A stretch of 64,000 nt of DNA from Anodontia alba. Its lineage: Eukaryota; Mollusca; Bivalvia; Lucinida; Lucinidae. Location of the stretch: NCBI GenBank assembly GCA_964016985.1, contig OZ024836.1, positions 38,560,803 to 38,624,802 on the forward strand. Direction: 5' to 3'. The notes under the pieces were generated by a model. The model worked only from the letters and a program-made list of their open reading frames with translations, searched no databases and was not told the DNA's origin. Positions 32,395-43,769 of the stretch are shown piece by piece (positions within the stretch are counted from its first letter, which is position 1; each line of letters begins with the position of its first letter). A program made the translations under genes and the position numbers.

Positions 32395-32760
32395 AAGTCC
32401 AGGGAGTGCCACAATCACAAGCCGCAGCCCATTCCAGACACCAAGAGGAAGAAGAAACAGACAAAACCAAACAAGCGCAAATCGAAAAAAAAAAAAAAAA
32501 AAAAAAAAAACGTACGAAAAGCACAAAGATTAGAGCGAGGTACTCGCAATGCTAATAGGATTGAAAAATACAGTAACAAAGTAACGCAAGACAAGATTTA
32601 AAAAAAATCGTCTCGTAGAATAAATCACAGAGCAACAAAAGAGTAAGACTAACACCGGGACCACCGCCTTAGAACGGTAAATTTTAACATGGTCGAGTTT
32701 AAAAATTATGCTCGAAATCCAACGGATCTATTAGTTATGTTTAAGGTCAGGTTTTAACTA
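32395..32760 (+). repeat. Dispersed repeat N copy
   Basis: GTCCAGGGAGTGCCACAATC, CAGCCCATTCCAGACACC, AAGAGGAAGAAG, then an A run of 26 and, near the end, GACCACCGCCTTAGAACGG. It is the best-kept left end of family N. Confidence 0.55.
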
Positions 32761-32811
32761 GTTGATTCTTTACCTCAGAAAACTTTCAACTATTATTATC
32801 TACTACACAGA

Positions 32812-33437
32812 CGGGCTGGCCTTGGTGGCTCGTCGGTTGCGCGTCCGTGAGGTGATCAGGGGATGGCTGGTTCAATCCCGGCTCCGGAAACATTCTTTCG
32901 TGGAGACTGATCATGAAATATTTCCTACAGTCATTCTCTTCCTTTTCTTTTTTCATGAGGAGCATAAGAAGGGCAGTTGTCAATTTCTGGAACATTGTCA
33001 GTTTCTGGCGAAAGAATGTGTACTAGTCTCTGAGGTACTAGTACTGGTTAATCGTCATCACGAAAACATGCCTATATAATTTTGACCCCCTTAAACCCCA
33101 CCTTTATATAGTAAAACTGGGGTTTACAGGGGTATACATTATTTTTCTTATTTCTGCTCAAAAACATAGATTGTGGGAACTCGTTAGAACCGCCTCGCCG
33201 AGGCGGTTCTAACGAGTACCCACAATCTATGTTTTGAGCAGAAATAAAAAAAAATATCAGAGTTTTTTATCTGAAAATTTTCAGTTTTTGGAGGTGAAAT
33301 TGTCTATATATTTGATTAGGCGTGTTTTCGTAATGGTTGAGAGGACTAAGCCTTGCCATAAAAAGTGGTTAGATAAACTGACCGGCTCCCCATGACCTAA
33401 ATAGTGATGACTAGGCCGTTAAACTCCAAACCAATTA
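32812..33437 (+). mobile_element. Full-length tRNA-headed SINE interrupted by a MITE
   Basis: The head has a pol III A box GGTGGCTCGTCGG and a canonical B box GGTTCAATCCC 42 bp later. The body has CTACAGTCATTCTCTTCC and GTCAGTTTCTGGCGAAAG, continuing after the MITE with GAGAGGACTAAGCC and GATAAACTGACCGGC. The family A MITE at 33056-33335 splits it at the same body region as in the SINE at 2086-2665. The 105-codon frame at 32762-33079 is an artefact. Confidence 0.8.
33056..33335 (+). mobile_element. Family A hairpin MITE, copy 5
   Basis: Complete: CATCACGAAAACATGCCTAT to GTTTTCGTAATG, full palindrome centred on CGCCTCGCCGAGGCGG. Flanked by GT on both sides within the SINE. Confidence 0.88.
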
Positions 33438-33591
33438 ACCAACTCATACTTGGAAGTCAACTGCTGTTTGTTTTTTACATTTACTCAGGCACAGTCACAT
33501 CCATAAAAAAAATAAAAGAAAACCTTCTAGACTTATTAACATGTTTTATCCAGGCCCTGAGGTTATAAATTTTTTTCAAGCTCAACTTAGC

Positions 33592-33664
33592 CGAGTATGA
33601 AATGTTCTCCACTAATAAATATGAAAATGCTAACATGGTTGGCATTTTCATATTTATTACTAGA
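33592..33664. repeat. Short hairpin
   Basis: ATAAATATGAAAATGC, loop TAACATGGTTG, then GCATTTTCATATTTATT; 16-18 bp perfect arms. Confidence 0.6.
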
Positions 33665-33764
33665 GAAATTTTCATGCACAGTTATATTTAACAAGCAATA
33701 ATTTGCGATTCTTAGAAATCCAAGATTTATTAGCAGGACAGTTTTTATGCACAGCTGAGTAAAG

Positions 33765-33995
33765 CATGAGAAAGGTTTTGTTGTATGTCTTTCCGTGTGT
33801 CATTTTGTTCTTGTGTTTTTCAGTCCTTTCAGTATTGCGATTACCTCGCTTGGGGAAGAGAGAGCTAATCTTAGTGCTTTTCGTACGTTTGTTCGGTTTG
33901 TGCTTGTTTAGATTTGTCGGTTTCCTCTTCCTCTTGGGGTCTGGGAAGGGCTGTGGTTTGTGATTGTGGCACTCCCTGGACTCTTACCATTTTTT
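33765..33995 (-). repeat. Dispersed repeat N copy
   Basis: Minus strand: GTCCAGGGAGTGCCACAATC then ACAAACCACAGCCCTTCCCA, near-identical to the left end at 32395. The frame 33766-33963 is its antisense translation. Confidence 0.55.
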
Positions 33996-34211
33996 ATAAC
34001 ATCGGAGCCAGGAAAATGTGACCCAAGCCACATTCTCGTAAAGATCAAGTATATACATATAATTATTACAGTAATATAATCTAAAGTTCTGTATCACGTT
34101 TATTGGATGTCTCCCGATCACAGAATCACACGAACGCTTATGTCGAGTGTGATCCTAAATATGAGAACATTTATGAGACATGATACAGAGCATCAGATCG
34201 TGTTACTGTAG

Positions 34212-34484
34212 CATCACGAAAATATGCCTATATAATGTTGACCCCTTTAACCCCACTTTCATATTGTAAAACTGGGGTTTACAGGGGTAAACATTTTTTT
34301 TTTCTGCTCAAAAACATAAATTGTGGGTACCCGTTAGAACCGCCTCGGCGAGGCGATTCTAACTAATACCCACAATCTATGTTTTTAGCAGAAAATAATA
34401 AAAAAATATCAGGTTTTATTTGAAAACTTTCGGCTTTTGGTGGTGAAATTTTCAATGTATATGAATAAGCGTGTTTTCGTAATG
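34212..34484 (+). mobile_element. Family A hairpin MITE, copy 6
   Basis: CATCACGAAAATATGCC to GTTTTCGTAATG. Central arms have accumulated mismatches (GTACCCGTTAGAACC against GGCGATTCTAACTAATACC), so the hairpin is older or under no constraint. Confidence 0.85.
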
Positions 34485-34543
34485 GTAATTATGTGATTAT
34501 TTTATACCTTGATAATTAACCCTTAAATCGGCAGTCAAAAGAC

Positions 34544-34545
<2 letters not shown>

Positions 34546-34592
<47 letters not shown>
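34546..34592. repeat. Poly(T), 47 nt
   Basis: Uninterrupted T run. The Lys-rich minus frame 34535-34723 is an artefact. Confidence 0.9.
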
Positions 34593-34593
<1 letters not shown>

Positions 34594-34856
34594 TCATTAT
34601 GGTTTTCAATGTTTTATGAAGAACGGCTTCACATTCCAGAAGATTCACTTGAAATGAAAAGCCGTATTTTCTCGAAAAAAAAAAAATAAAATAAAAACCA
34701 AGAAATGAATGTACCTTCTTCAATTTTGAATGGCGATCATTTAAGCGTTTGGCGCAGTTGAAGACGCGGTAACGTTACAACCATGTCGCCTCGACGTCAT
34801 AACATTAATATAAATTGGCCTCGTTTAAGAGGGTGTTATAAGTATCTGGGAAAGCT

Positions 34857-35139
34857 CATCCCGAAAACATGCCTATATAATGTTGACCCCCTTAAACCCC
34901 ACTTTTATATAGTAAAACTGGGGTTTACAGGGGTATAAATTAGTTTTCTTGTTTCTGCTCTAAAACATAGATTGTGGGTACTCGTTAGAACCGCCTCGCC
35001 GAGGCGGTTCTAACGAATACCCACAATCTATGTTTTGAGCAGAAATGTGAAAAATATCAGAGCTTTTTTTATCTGAAAAATTTGCAGTTTTTGGAGGTGA
35101 AATTTTCTATATATTTGAATAAGCATGTTTTCGTAATGT
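34857..35139 (+). mobile_element. Family A hairpin MITE, copy 7
   Basis: CATCCCGAAAACATGCC to GTTTTCGTAATG with full palindrome. Lies 372 bp after copy 6 in the same orientation. Confidence 0.87.
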
Positions 35140-35196
35140 GTGTCTCAATGGGCCACGCTTTTTGATTCAAATTGTGCAGAACTTAACTGTTTGAAA

Positions 35197-35301
<105 letters not shown>

Positions 35302-35419
35302 TATCTTTTTACCATTTCTTTTGCGGACATTCTTATGTTTTATGCAAATACTTTAGATCTTGATCAGAAAACGCGTTCCGCGGCGTCTGATATGGGTCTG
35401 GACTGCCTGTATTCCATAT

Positions 35420-35829
35420 TTTGGAATCTGGTCGGTAATGGTAAATCCTGAGAAGCAAAATGAAGCCTAAGAAATAGTGCCATGGCTTTGCAATCAATAC
35501 TGAAAAGATATTCTCTCATAACTTATGACGTCGAAAGTACAATGTAACCTAATTTAAAAAAAACTGTTGCATTTTACACTTACGCTCAATTGCTTTTTTT
35601 AATGTTTATTACAGGAGAATTTATATCGAGTAAAGTTGTTGAAAACGTTTGCCAATTGTTAGGAATTTAACAACGGTTGAAATGTTTTCAGAAAAAAATG
35701 CGGGGGATGTTAATTTAACTTCGCATCTGCGGTTGGTATGACAAAGCTGGCTTCCATTAACCTGATGAAATCAGCTGTGCTACAACAGCCGAGAAAATGC
35801 ACCTGTCGAATACTTTAGGGGACTGGATA
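35420..35829. other. Unannotated spacer
   Basis: Nothing recognised. Confidence 0.4.
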
Positions 35830-36116
35830 CACTCGGTAGGTTTTCCACCATGTTACATAGGAGACATTTATGATTTCCTGTTTGCTTTCCTGCGTACTAA
35901 GCCCCTTCTGAAAATGGCTCTACTAAAAACAAAAGCATGAGGGGAAGTTTGTTTACTTTTAGAGAAGATCCCTTTTTTCAGGAGGAAGGCAAAACAATTT
36001 TGACAGCGCTGACGTTCCCTGAAAGTGTGTCCATTCCCCATATAACGCGTCTTTTTTCTCAAATGTCCTATCAATGGTACTCGTTTTAATTCGTTATTTC
36101 TGCTCCTTATCAGCAT
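35830..36116 (-). repeat. Family P repeat
   Basis: GACTGGATACACTCGG, then GATTTCCTGTTTGCTTTCC and CCCCTTCTGAAAATGGC; the last two boxes recur at 62775-62826 and, inverted, at 21430-21470. The 82-codon minus frame ends in the same KANRKS residues as the 21265 frame region, because both translate this repeat. Confidence 0.5.
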
Positions 36117-36431
36117 AGAACCAATTCAAGCCGACATGAAGAGCCTTGTATTTTGCGTCAATCAGTCACCAAGGAAAACCGCTGAATGCTTGTGTGAGCA
36201 AATGATAGTGTCTATATACATAGTGCATTTCCCTAAAGAAACTTCAACTAAAGACAGCTTATGTCTTTCACTGAATCGTCATTTCTAGATTTAAAATCAT
36301 TTACAAAATCTAATGATATAATCTCAACTAAAATTTATGACAGAATAATTTGAATTTTCATATTGTCAATTTTCTGTTTGGGATGGTGACATCACAAATG
36401 CAACATCTGTGGTGTATAATCGAAATAAATT
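36117..36431. other. Unannotated spacer
   Basis: Nothing recognised. Confidence 0.4.
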
Positions 36432-36747
36432 GCTCGAACATCTTTGGGACCATGGGAATTTGTTTTAGACATGGGTAGTTCGAGCCACTGAGTGTTAATC
36501 ATAGCTACAGGTCAGGAGGCAAATAGGAATAATTAAGGGATGTCTGTCCGATTTTCTATATGTCCTTATTAGAACCGCCTCGAACATAAATTTTCATGAT
36601 AAGACAAGACCATTCCCTTAATATATTTCTAAATATATGTTTTTTTTCTTGAGTAATCGGAATAATTTCCTCGGGAATCAAAAACGAATTTGAATCAGCC
36701 ACGGTAAATGAACCATCAATCTTCGAGTCTTTGAAGCTTTACTGTAT
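36432..36747 (+). mobile_element. Family B MITE, copy 5 (decayed)
   Basis: GCTCGAACATCTTTGGGACC to TTTGAAGCTTTACTGTA. The central palindrome is reduced to one arm, CTTATTAGAACCGCCTCGAA. Confidence 0.65.
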
Positions 36748-37139
36748 TTCTCAGCTCATTTGTTTAACTAGAGCATCTAGTCAAGTCATTCCATTAAGAA
36801 TCTATCTAACAATTGGAATAAAGTTTTAACTGATAAAGATCGAAAACTAGGGTATCTGTGTCATATCCTTCTTTTCGACGTCATTCTGAATTCATTTCCA
36901 AATATAACGTTCAGCTGAAAACTCTGCACGATGGTTTGTCGAAGTCCGAATTTAATTCCGATTTAGTCTATCAATCCCGAAGGACTCTCTGAATTTTCCG
37001 AACTAGTCAATCGTTACAAAACGACAGGTTACATGTACAAAATGCGTTTTACGCGGCAAACTAAATGCATGGTTGTTAATCCAGTTATTGTTGATACGTA
37101 TGTTTTTATGCTAAATTGCACGACGCTGAATTGGACCTC
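36748..37139. other. Unannotated spacer
   Basis: Nothing recognised. Confidence 0.4.
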
Positions 37140-37439
37140 CATCACGAAAACATACCAATATAATTTTGAACCCCTTAATCCCACTTTTATATAGTACTGG
37201 GGTTTACAGAGATATACATTATTTTTCTTATTTCTGCTCAAAAACATAGTTTGTGGATACTCGTTAGAACCGCCTCATCGAGGCGGTTCTAACTAGTATC
37301 CACAATGAGGCGGTTCTAACGAGTACCCACAATCTATTTTTTGAGAAGAAATATGAAAACTGCCAATTTTTTACCTGAAAACTTTTAGTTTTTAGTGGTG
37401 AAATTTTCGATATATTCGAATAGGTGTATCTTCGTAATG
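37140..37439 (+). mobile_element. Family A hairpin MITE, copy 8 with duplicated arm
   Basis: CATCACGAAAACATACC to a mutated CTTCGTAATG. The central region has three arms: the usual inverted pair, followed by an extra GAGGCGGTTCTAACGAGTAC, so one arm was copied. Confidence 0.85.
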
Positions 37440-37578
37440 AGACAGACTGATGTCTCCTTCCTCAGTCTGTTTCTGAAGGTTGGAGCTTGACTACCACTGT
37501 CTGTGGTCGGGCCCTCCCTTGCGCTACATGAGTTTTTCTTTTGCACTGGCTTCAGATCGCCATTGAGACCAATATTTT

Positions 37579-37957
37579 CATTACGAAAGCACGCCTATTC
37601 AAACATATAGAAAAAATTCACCTCGAAAAATGAAATTTTTCAGATAAAAAATGTGATACTTTTCATATTTCTGCTCAAAACATAGATTGTGGTACTCGTT
37701 AGAACCGCCTCAACGAGGCGGTTCTAACGAGTACCCACAATCTATGTTTTTGAGCAGAAATAAGAAAAATATGTGTACCCCTGTAAACCCCAGTTTTACT
37801 TAAAGTAAACGTGCGGTTAGGTAAGTGTACTGACCGCGCTCGACATGATACCATTGGGTTGACTGAGCCGAAAAACCTCAACACAAACAAACAAACAAAA
37901 CTATATAAAAGTGGGGTATAAGGGGGGTCAAAATTATATAGGCATGTTTTCGTGATG
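37579..37957 (-). mobile_element. Family A hairpin MITE, copy 9, carrying a SINE
   Basis: CATTACGAAAGCACGCC to GTTTTCGTGATG, with a 98-bp SINE fragment inserted at 37801-37898. The whole is flanked by a 28-bp direct duplication, GCTTCAGATCGCCATTGAGA plus CCNATATT, at 37549 and 37957, with one mismatch. Confidence 0.85.
37801..37898 (+). mobile_element. SINE 3' fragment inside a MITE
   Basis: ACTGACCGCGCTCGACATGA, CCATTGGGTTGACTGAGCCG and an (AAAC)n-like tail ending CAAACAAACAAAAC; matches the 3' half of the SINE at 24964-25185. It interrupts the MITE motif TTTTACT/CTATATAAAAG. Confidence 0.7.
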
Positions 37958-38251
37958 CTTCAGATCGCCATTGAGACCTATATTCTGTTACATCGTGTTT
38001 GTAATTGTGCTTTACTGTGATAATTCATATTACAATAATGAGTTCGGTGAACATAGGGATCCTGTACCTCATCCGTAATATATCATAGTATAACACCTAA
38101 AATCACAAACAAGTCAACCATGGATACCTAATGGTACATAAGAATACCGCAGCATCGTAAGTATTCACCATACCGTATTAACCTGAAATATTTGGATATA
38201 AATGCTGTCTGACCAATCTGCTTAGATAGATAGCACCTTCCCAGCTATCCA
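37958..38251. other. Unannotated spacer
   Basis: Begins with the second copy of the 28-bp duplication; otherwise nothing recognised. Confidence 0.45.
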
Positions 38252-38345
38252 TCTTTATACCTCTATAGCGGGCCGTTATCGGCCCGTCAGCTACCCTGAC
38301 GGGCCGATAACGGCCCCCTATAGATTGATGAAAAATGCTTACTGG
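38252..38345. mobile_element. Family O hairpin element, copy 2
   Basis: Near-perfect hairpin CTATAGCGGGCCGTTATCGG to CCGATAACGGCCCCCTATAG, followed by ATGCTTACTGG, as at 5146-5250. Confidence 0.65.
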
Positions 38346-38714
38346 ATTGCATGTACATAAATATCACTAACAAAATTAAATACACATGTGCATGTATATG
38401 TATTCTTATTTCAGGGTACGTATAGTAAGGAATTACTGTGACGAAGTAGTATTGCTATTACTGAACTTTCTGTTTCCACAGTCATGCACTTGCCTCTGCT
38501 TTTGTTTTGTATTTTCACGATGACAAATGAACAATACTGAGAAATGCAGAATAGTTCTTTGCGCAGCCTATTATAAGCGTCTGGGGACGAGCCTATGAGA
38601 AACGCAGCTGCGCCATAATCAGGTTACAAGATATATTAGAAATAAGAATAAACCGTCTCAATAGAAATCCTGTCTTATATATGTCGATGTGTCTAAAACC
38701 TGTTTATGAGTGGT

Positions 38715-39015
38715 GAACAATGTAGAACCGGATCAGACAACGCGTTCAGCGGCGTCTGATATGAATCCACACTGATTGCTCATGCCTGACTGGTCCACTA
38801 GTCTCAATATTCCAAGTGGACCTAGTTATTTCTACCACATACGGTGATGCTGTCATTGCCGTTACGGTTGCACAGATTCGCAGACTGGTCTACATTTATG
38901 TCTTAATTATGCATTACAAAAGATTTTACGGCAAGCGAAAAGATGCCTTTGGATATAAATGCACAGCGAAGGTCAAGATCAGCCTACGATTCCGTATAGT
39001 CTGGTCAAGGTGTTC
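38715..39015. repeat. E2 and E1 repeats
   Basis: E2 at about 38718-38785 (GGATCAGACAACGCGTTCAG). E1 at about 38955-39012 (ACAGCGAAGGTCAAGATCAG). The frames over them are artefacts. Confidence 0.55.
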
Positions 39016-39041
39016 GTTTCTTTTTTTTCTAAAAAAATATA

Positions 39042-39321
39042 CATCACGAAAACATACCTATATAATTTTGACCCCCTTAAACCCCACTTTTACATAGATA
39101 AACTGGGGTTTACAGGGGTATACATTATTTTCCTTATCTCTGCTCAAATACATAGATTGTGAGTACTCGTTAGAACCGCCTCGCCGAGGCGGTTCTAACG
39201 AGTACCCACAATCTATGTTTTGAGCAGAAATATGAAAAATATCAGAGTTTTTGTATCTGAAAGTTTTCAGTTTTTGGAGGTAAAATTTTCTATATATTTG
39301 AATAGGCATGTTTTCGTAATG
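39042..39321 (+). mobile_element. Family A hairpin MITE, copy 10
   Basis: CATCACGAAAACATACC to GTTTTCGTAATG, full palindrome centred on CCTCGCCGAGG. TA precedes the left end but AA follows the right end. Confidence 0.88.
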
Positions 39322-40540
39322 AAGGTCTACGCACTTTGCCATTTACTCAGCCATTTTAGACACATCAGCATGCAGTAAAATGAACGTTCAAATTGTCGGA
39401 CATATATGGTAAGGAGTTAAGGTGTACTAATTGTTAGGGTAAAATTGTCATGTTCTAAGGAACCTTTTCCGCCTAATTGTATTGCTAGTGGTGCCCGCAA
39501 TAATGACATTGACTACAAATGAGAGGGAAAATGACGACAGTAAACGTTAGGGAATATCATCATGCTGGTCTTAAACCACTGATTAAATAACAACTGTAGG
39601 TTCTTCTTTCACCAATACCGTTTTAGAATATTAATGAGTGTCTCAGTGCGGTTTATTTGCAAATAGTATTCCTTACAATTTCAGGCCAATTATCCGTATT
39701 CAGAAACTTCAAGCTGAAAATCCGTATTTAGTAAAAGTTTATGCTCTAAGTCAGTATTCTGTAAAGCCTTAGGCCTAGCATCTGTAATCAGTTAAAATTT
39801 CGTAAAATTATTAAAATATCATTACGGTAACATACCGTATCAATATGTATATTATGTTAAGTACATACATTCATAGCAAACAGTGTAAACTTGAATGAGC
39901 AGTCATACCTGAGTCTGCACTGTTTCACATATCTTCTACAGAAGACTTATTCAGGAGGAATATTTGATAATAGTATATTTCTGGGATATTTTTGGACGAA
40001 GTCTGATAAGATCATAAGACCTTTGCCTGACCGCCTCTGTATGGAAGAATGTACGTGCCTTGAAGCGATAATAAATCTAATGAAACGGTTATTTTTGTCA
40101 AATACTTTGATTCAACTTTCATTGTGTGTATTTTAAATCATCTTTACAATATGGTCTTCAAGTTCATGCCTAAGTCAAGTTTTGAAAATCAAAGAAAACC
40201 TCCTCTTTTTATAATAACAATTTGATAGAATTAATGATGTACATGGCGCGAAGGTGCTTTCGTAAAAAAAAAAAAAGAAAAAAAAAAAAGATTAGTCCGT
40301 CGAAACACACCAAACCACCGCAAACAACTCCAAAATATCCCTTACCACCTTATTTATTTACCGTTTCACATGAAACCACTTACTTTATCTATTTTCACTT
40401 TAGATTACTTTATTTTTTTATTATCTCAAGTGGAATTGGGTATCAAAGGTCAGGACGTTTGCAAAATAAATAAATAAATAAATAAATAAATAAATGAAAC
40501 ATAAAGTGATGCCCAAGAAATATCTGACTAGCAAAGTTCT
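39322..40540. other. Spacer with small repeats
   Basis: AATGACATTGACTACAAATG and CATGCTGGTCTTA near 39498-39570 recur at 42390-42460, so this part is repetitive. E2 remnant at 39883-39935. A-rich tract at 40263-40290 and (TAAA)n at 40467-40495. No gene recognised. Confidence 0.45.
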
Positions 40541-40720
40541 TGATCAGCATGTGCATGCATGTGCATCTGTGCAGTCTGACCAAGGTCTTGGATCTTTACA
40601 GTAGAAAAAAAAGACATATGAAATAAGGGACGGCGTCCAAGAAAACATATGACCACCAAAGTTCCAGATCAGCATGTGCATGTGCAGCCGGGCAGTTTGA
40701 GCAGGATCTCTGCAATAATA
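40541..40720. repeat. Two related E1-like repeats
   Basis: CAAAGTTCTTGATCAGCATG and CAAAGTTCCAGATCAGCATG, 133 bp apart, each followed by GTGCA repeats. Confidence 0.5.
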
Positions 40721-40726
40721 AACAAA

Positions 40727-40731
<5 letters not shown>

Positions 40732-40788
<57 letters not shown>
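40732..40788. repeat. (AC)n microsatellite
   Basis: 57 bp of perfect AC/CA dinucleotide; the Cys-Val frames here are artefacts. Confidence 0.97.
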
Positions 40789-40789
<1 letters not shown>

Positions 40790-40886
40790 TTCTTAAACAC
40801 ATGCACTCGGTATGCTAGAACGATATACAAAGAAACAAACAAATGAATGAAAGAAGGAACACATGAATAACATTTTGCCCTGTTAA

Positions 40887-41091
40887 CGCTTAGCACTCTG
40901 GGTAAAATTTTCAGCAGACGACATTTTGAAATATTTTTCTTATTTTTCCCAGAAAACAGGATTTGACATTTCATGCAAATTGTCTCCTAAGGAGACAATT
41001 TGCATGAAATGTCAAATCCTGTTTTCTGGGAAAAATAAGAAAAATAACATCATTTTGTCGTCTGCTGAAAATGCCCAGAGAGTGGTAAAGG
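40887..41091. mobile_element. TTAA-flanked near-perfect hairpin, family S
   Basis: 205 bp. Starts CGCTTAGCACTCTGGG and folds back along almost its whole length; the inner 55-bp arms (CTTATTTTTCCCAGAAAACA to TGTTTTCTGGGAAAAATAAG) are perfect around TCCTAAGGA. Both sides are TTAA (40883-40886 and 41092-41095). A relative with the same ends is at 46875-47063. Non-autonomous piggyBac-like element by inference. Confidence 0.75.
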
Positions 41092-41159
41092 TTAAGCCAC
41101 ATCCAAAGAAGCCGACCCATTGTAGAATTTCATATCTTACATACTACTGAACAAACAAG

Positions 41160-42040
41160 ACAATCATTAGGTAAGATGCCTTTAATCACCAGAAGCTATG
41201 TAGATATACTTTGTTGATTTTCTATAATCTACATGTATGTAGATGATTAATCATTTAATATTTAATTAACCACATTTGACTTTCAACTGTTTGATTTGAG
41301 ACTCAAGAAGTTTAAAAGGTGTTTAATAGCATTTTACTTTCAATTGCTTGATTTGAGACTCAAGAAGTTTAAAATGTGTTTTGGGGTATGGTTTGTGTGG
41401 TTTTAGAGTAGTTTAGGGGTGTTTTGGGGGTGTTTCAACGGACCCAGAAAGGATAAACCATATGCCTATTTGCCGAACCTAGCGGGAAATCAAGTTTTTA
41501 GTTAAAGTTCTCAACATCAGAAGATAAAGTGAAATTTTTGTTTGCTTTGTTTAAGCATGTTTAGGACCCTAATTCAGAGAAAGGGCATTGTTGAAACTTG
41601 CAACTGTGCAAAGTGAGAAGGCCTTTTTGTAGACACCAAGAAAAATGTGGTCTACGTACCCATGCCATAGAACATTCATAAAATGTTGAACCAGTGACAA
41701 GTCATAAAGTTCTGGTTAATAGACACGGACCTTAATAGAAAAGGGTGCAAACAGGCGTCCTAGGAATTTAAGGATTGCGATAGTCATTCCATGGATTTAA
41801 ATTGCGGTATGTCAAAATGACAATGAGAAGCTATCGTGCACAGAAAGGCGAGTATGGCAGTGAAATTAAATATCAACTTCGTATCCAGTTTTTCATAGAA
41901 TGGGGTGTGACTTTGACAAGGAAACTGTCAAAGTGTCGGGTGTAACGTGAGCTTCGTTTTAGGAACCTCTATTATAAGATTGAAATAAAAAGCCAAGAAT
42001 TTGTCATCACTTATATTCTTTTTTGAAGATGCTTTTGTTT
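41160..42040. other. Unannotated spacer
   Basis: Contains a direct repeat of TTTGATTTGAGACTCAAGAA (about 41290 and 41350). No gene recognised. Confidence 0.45.
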
Positions 42041-42165
42041 CTCAATTTCTCATATGCTGTGGGTACTCATTAGAAACGCTTCGAAGAGGCGTTTCTAACG
42101 AGTACCTTCAACATATGTTTTAAAAATATATGTTGTGGGTACTCATTAGTAAAGCCTGATTTTTA
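42041..42165. repeat. Isolated palindromic core (family C)
   Basis: GTGGGTACTCATTAGAAACG, CTTCGAAG turn, then CGTTTCTAACGAGTACC, followed by a third arm ATGTTGTGGGTACTCATTAG. The core is present without family A or family B ends. Confidence 0.65.
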
Positions 42166-42369
42166 TGGAGAAACAGGAAAAGATATATATAATTATCATC
42201 AAATATTCCTCCTTAACAAATCCTCTGTTCGTAATCTTAGTATACTGTTAAATAAAAATTCAACCGAGAGAAGCGCTGTCAGGAAACGCAAAGAAAAATG
42301 ACGCTTTTAAAACAACTGAAGCGCTAATACAGTATGTTCAAAGACACGTTTTCATTTGACACGATATAA

Positions 42370-42790
42370 TTTGTATTACTTGCGATGTCCGCAATAATGA
42401 AAGTGACAACCAGTGAGAGGAAACATGATGGCAGTAAAGGTTAAAGAATAGCATGCTGGTCTTATATTCCTGATTTACCAGTAAATCACAAAGCCATATT
42501 GTATGAGACGAAATTCTATTATTATTATCGTTATTATTATTATTATTATTATTTTCAGAGAACAGAAGATTTGGCATTTCCTGTGAATCGTCTGCTAGAC
42601 AGACGATTCACTTGTAATGGCAAGCCATATTTTTTTCTGCTAGACAGACGATTCATTTGTAATGTCAAGCCTTACTTTTTTCTAAAAAAGAAAAAAAACA
42701 ATCAAAATGCCATCTTCAGCACTTGTGATGAACAATTTAAGGGTTTAATAAGAATTGAAGTTTCTTACTGAATAGATACCGGTTTAGAAT
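42370..42790. repeat. Composite repeat with (TTA)n and hairpins
   Basis: Shares its left part with 39445-39600. (TTA)n at about 42516-42553. A perfect hairpin GAATCGTCTGCTAGACAGAC GATTC at about 42585-42607 and a repeated arm TGCTAGACAGACGATTCA at 42638. GGCATTTCCTGTGAATCGTC relates to 59055-59075. Confidence 0.5.
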
Positions 42791-43116
42791 ATTAACCCGA
42801 GTGCATTGGATCAAACTGACACTGCCAAAGCAATACAGAATACGAATGAACCTTAGCATAGAAATTCAAAGAGGAACAGTTACACTTTCAAAAAAAAAAT
42901 TAACACAGTCATTTGTGTTGCCCCACCCCCACTGAAAAGGAATCTTCTCTAAAAGAAAAGAATTCTCTCCCAAGTGTCCGTTCTTAAAGAAAAGAATTTG
43001 CTCGCCATGGGAAAAAAAATCTTTCCTTTCAGAGAACAGACTTCTCCGAAGGACACTAGTGCGCATAAAAGCAAGCAGGAGTTCCAAATTACTGTCTCTC
43101 ATTTAAACAATTTTGG

Positions 43117-43190
43117 CAAACTGTGTAGACCCTGATCAGACGCCGCATAACGCGGCGTCTGATCAGGGTCTACACTGTTTGCATGAAATA
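43117..43190. repeat. E2 repeat, perfect palindrome
   Basis: The best-preserved E2 copy: AACTGTGTAGACCCTGATCA and GACGCCGC, turn ATAAC, then the exact complement ending ATCAGGGTCTACACTGTTTG. It shows the ancestral structure of the family. Confidence 0.8.
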
Positions 43191-43769
43191 CAGGAATTTC
43201 TATAAAACATGGTAACAATAAAAACCAATCAGACGCCCCTGATATTGGAAACGGCCCGGTCCGAAGATTGAAGGTAGAAGAGTCCACTCGGTATAAATGG
43301 GTTAAAGTAGGCTATGGTGAAAAATCTACCAAGTGCATCCAGTCCTCTTAGTGTCAGTTTGCACAGCCCGCATGACTTTACAGTTTTAGCTGTTTGGCAA
43401 ATACAGAGAAGTTGGAATACTGCGTACGTATATTGACTTTAAGGACAAACGCATACATCTGCATATATGCCTATTCCGGTGTAAAATACCAATAGTATTT
43501 AAAAACAGCAAGGACACTGATCGGACAACCTATTCCGTCCGGATCGAGATCTGTGCCGTTTACTTGTATCTATGTCCCTTTAACGGGACACCGACAAAAC
43601 GTCATAGTCGAGATTTGTACTGGAAATACAAGATTAACTGTCTTGTCAAACTGTTGTTACTCATCACGTTGACAAGTTTACTGACTATGAGATGCCTGTG
43701 AGATCCTTTTGTTTCGCTTTGAAATTTCAGTCGCTTGTGTGATATAATGGTCAGTAAAAACTATCTTTT
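43191..43769. other. Unannotated spacer
   Basis: A degenerate E2 is near 43515-43570. No gene recognised. Confidence 0.4.

Noticed and set aside
32762..33079. 105-codon frame
   Set aside because: It is the translation of a tRNA-headed SINE.
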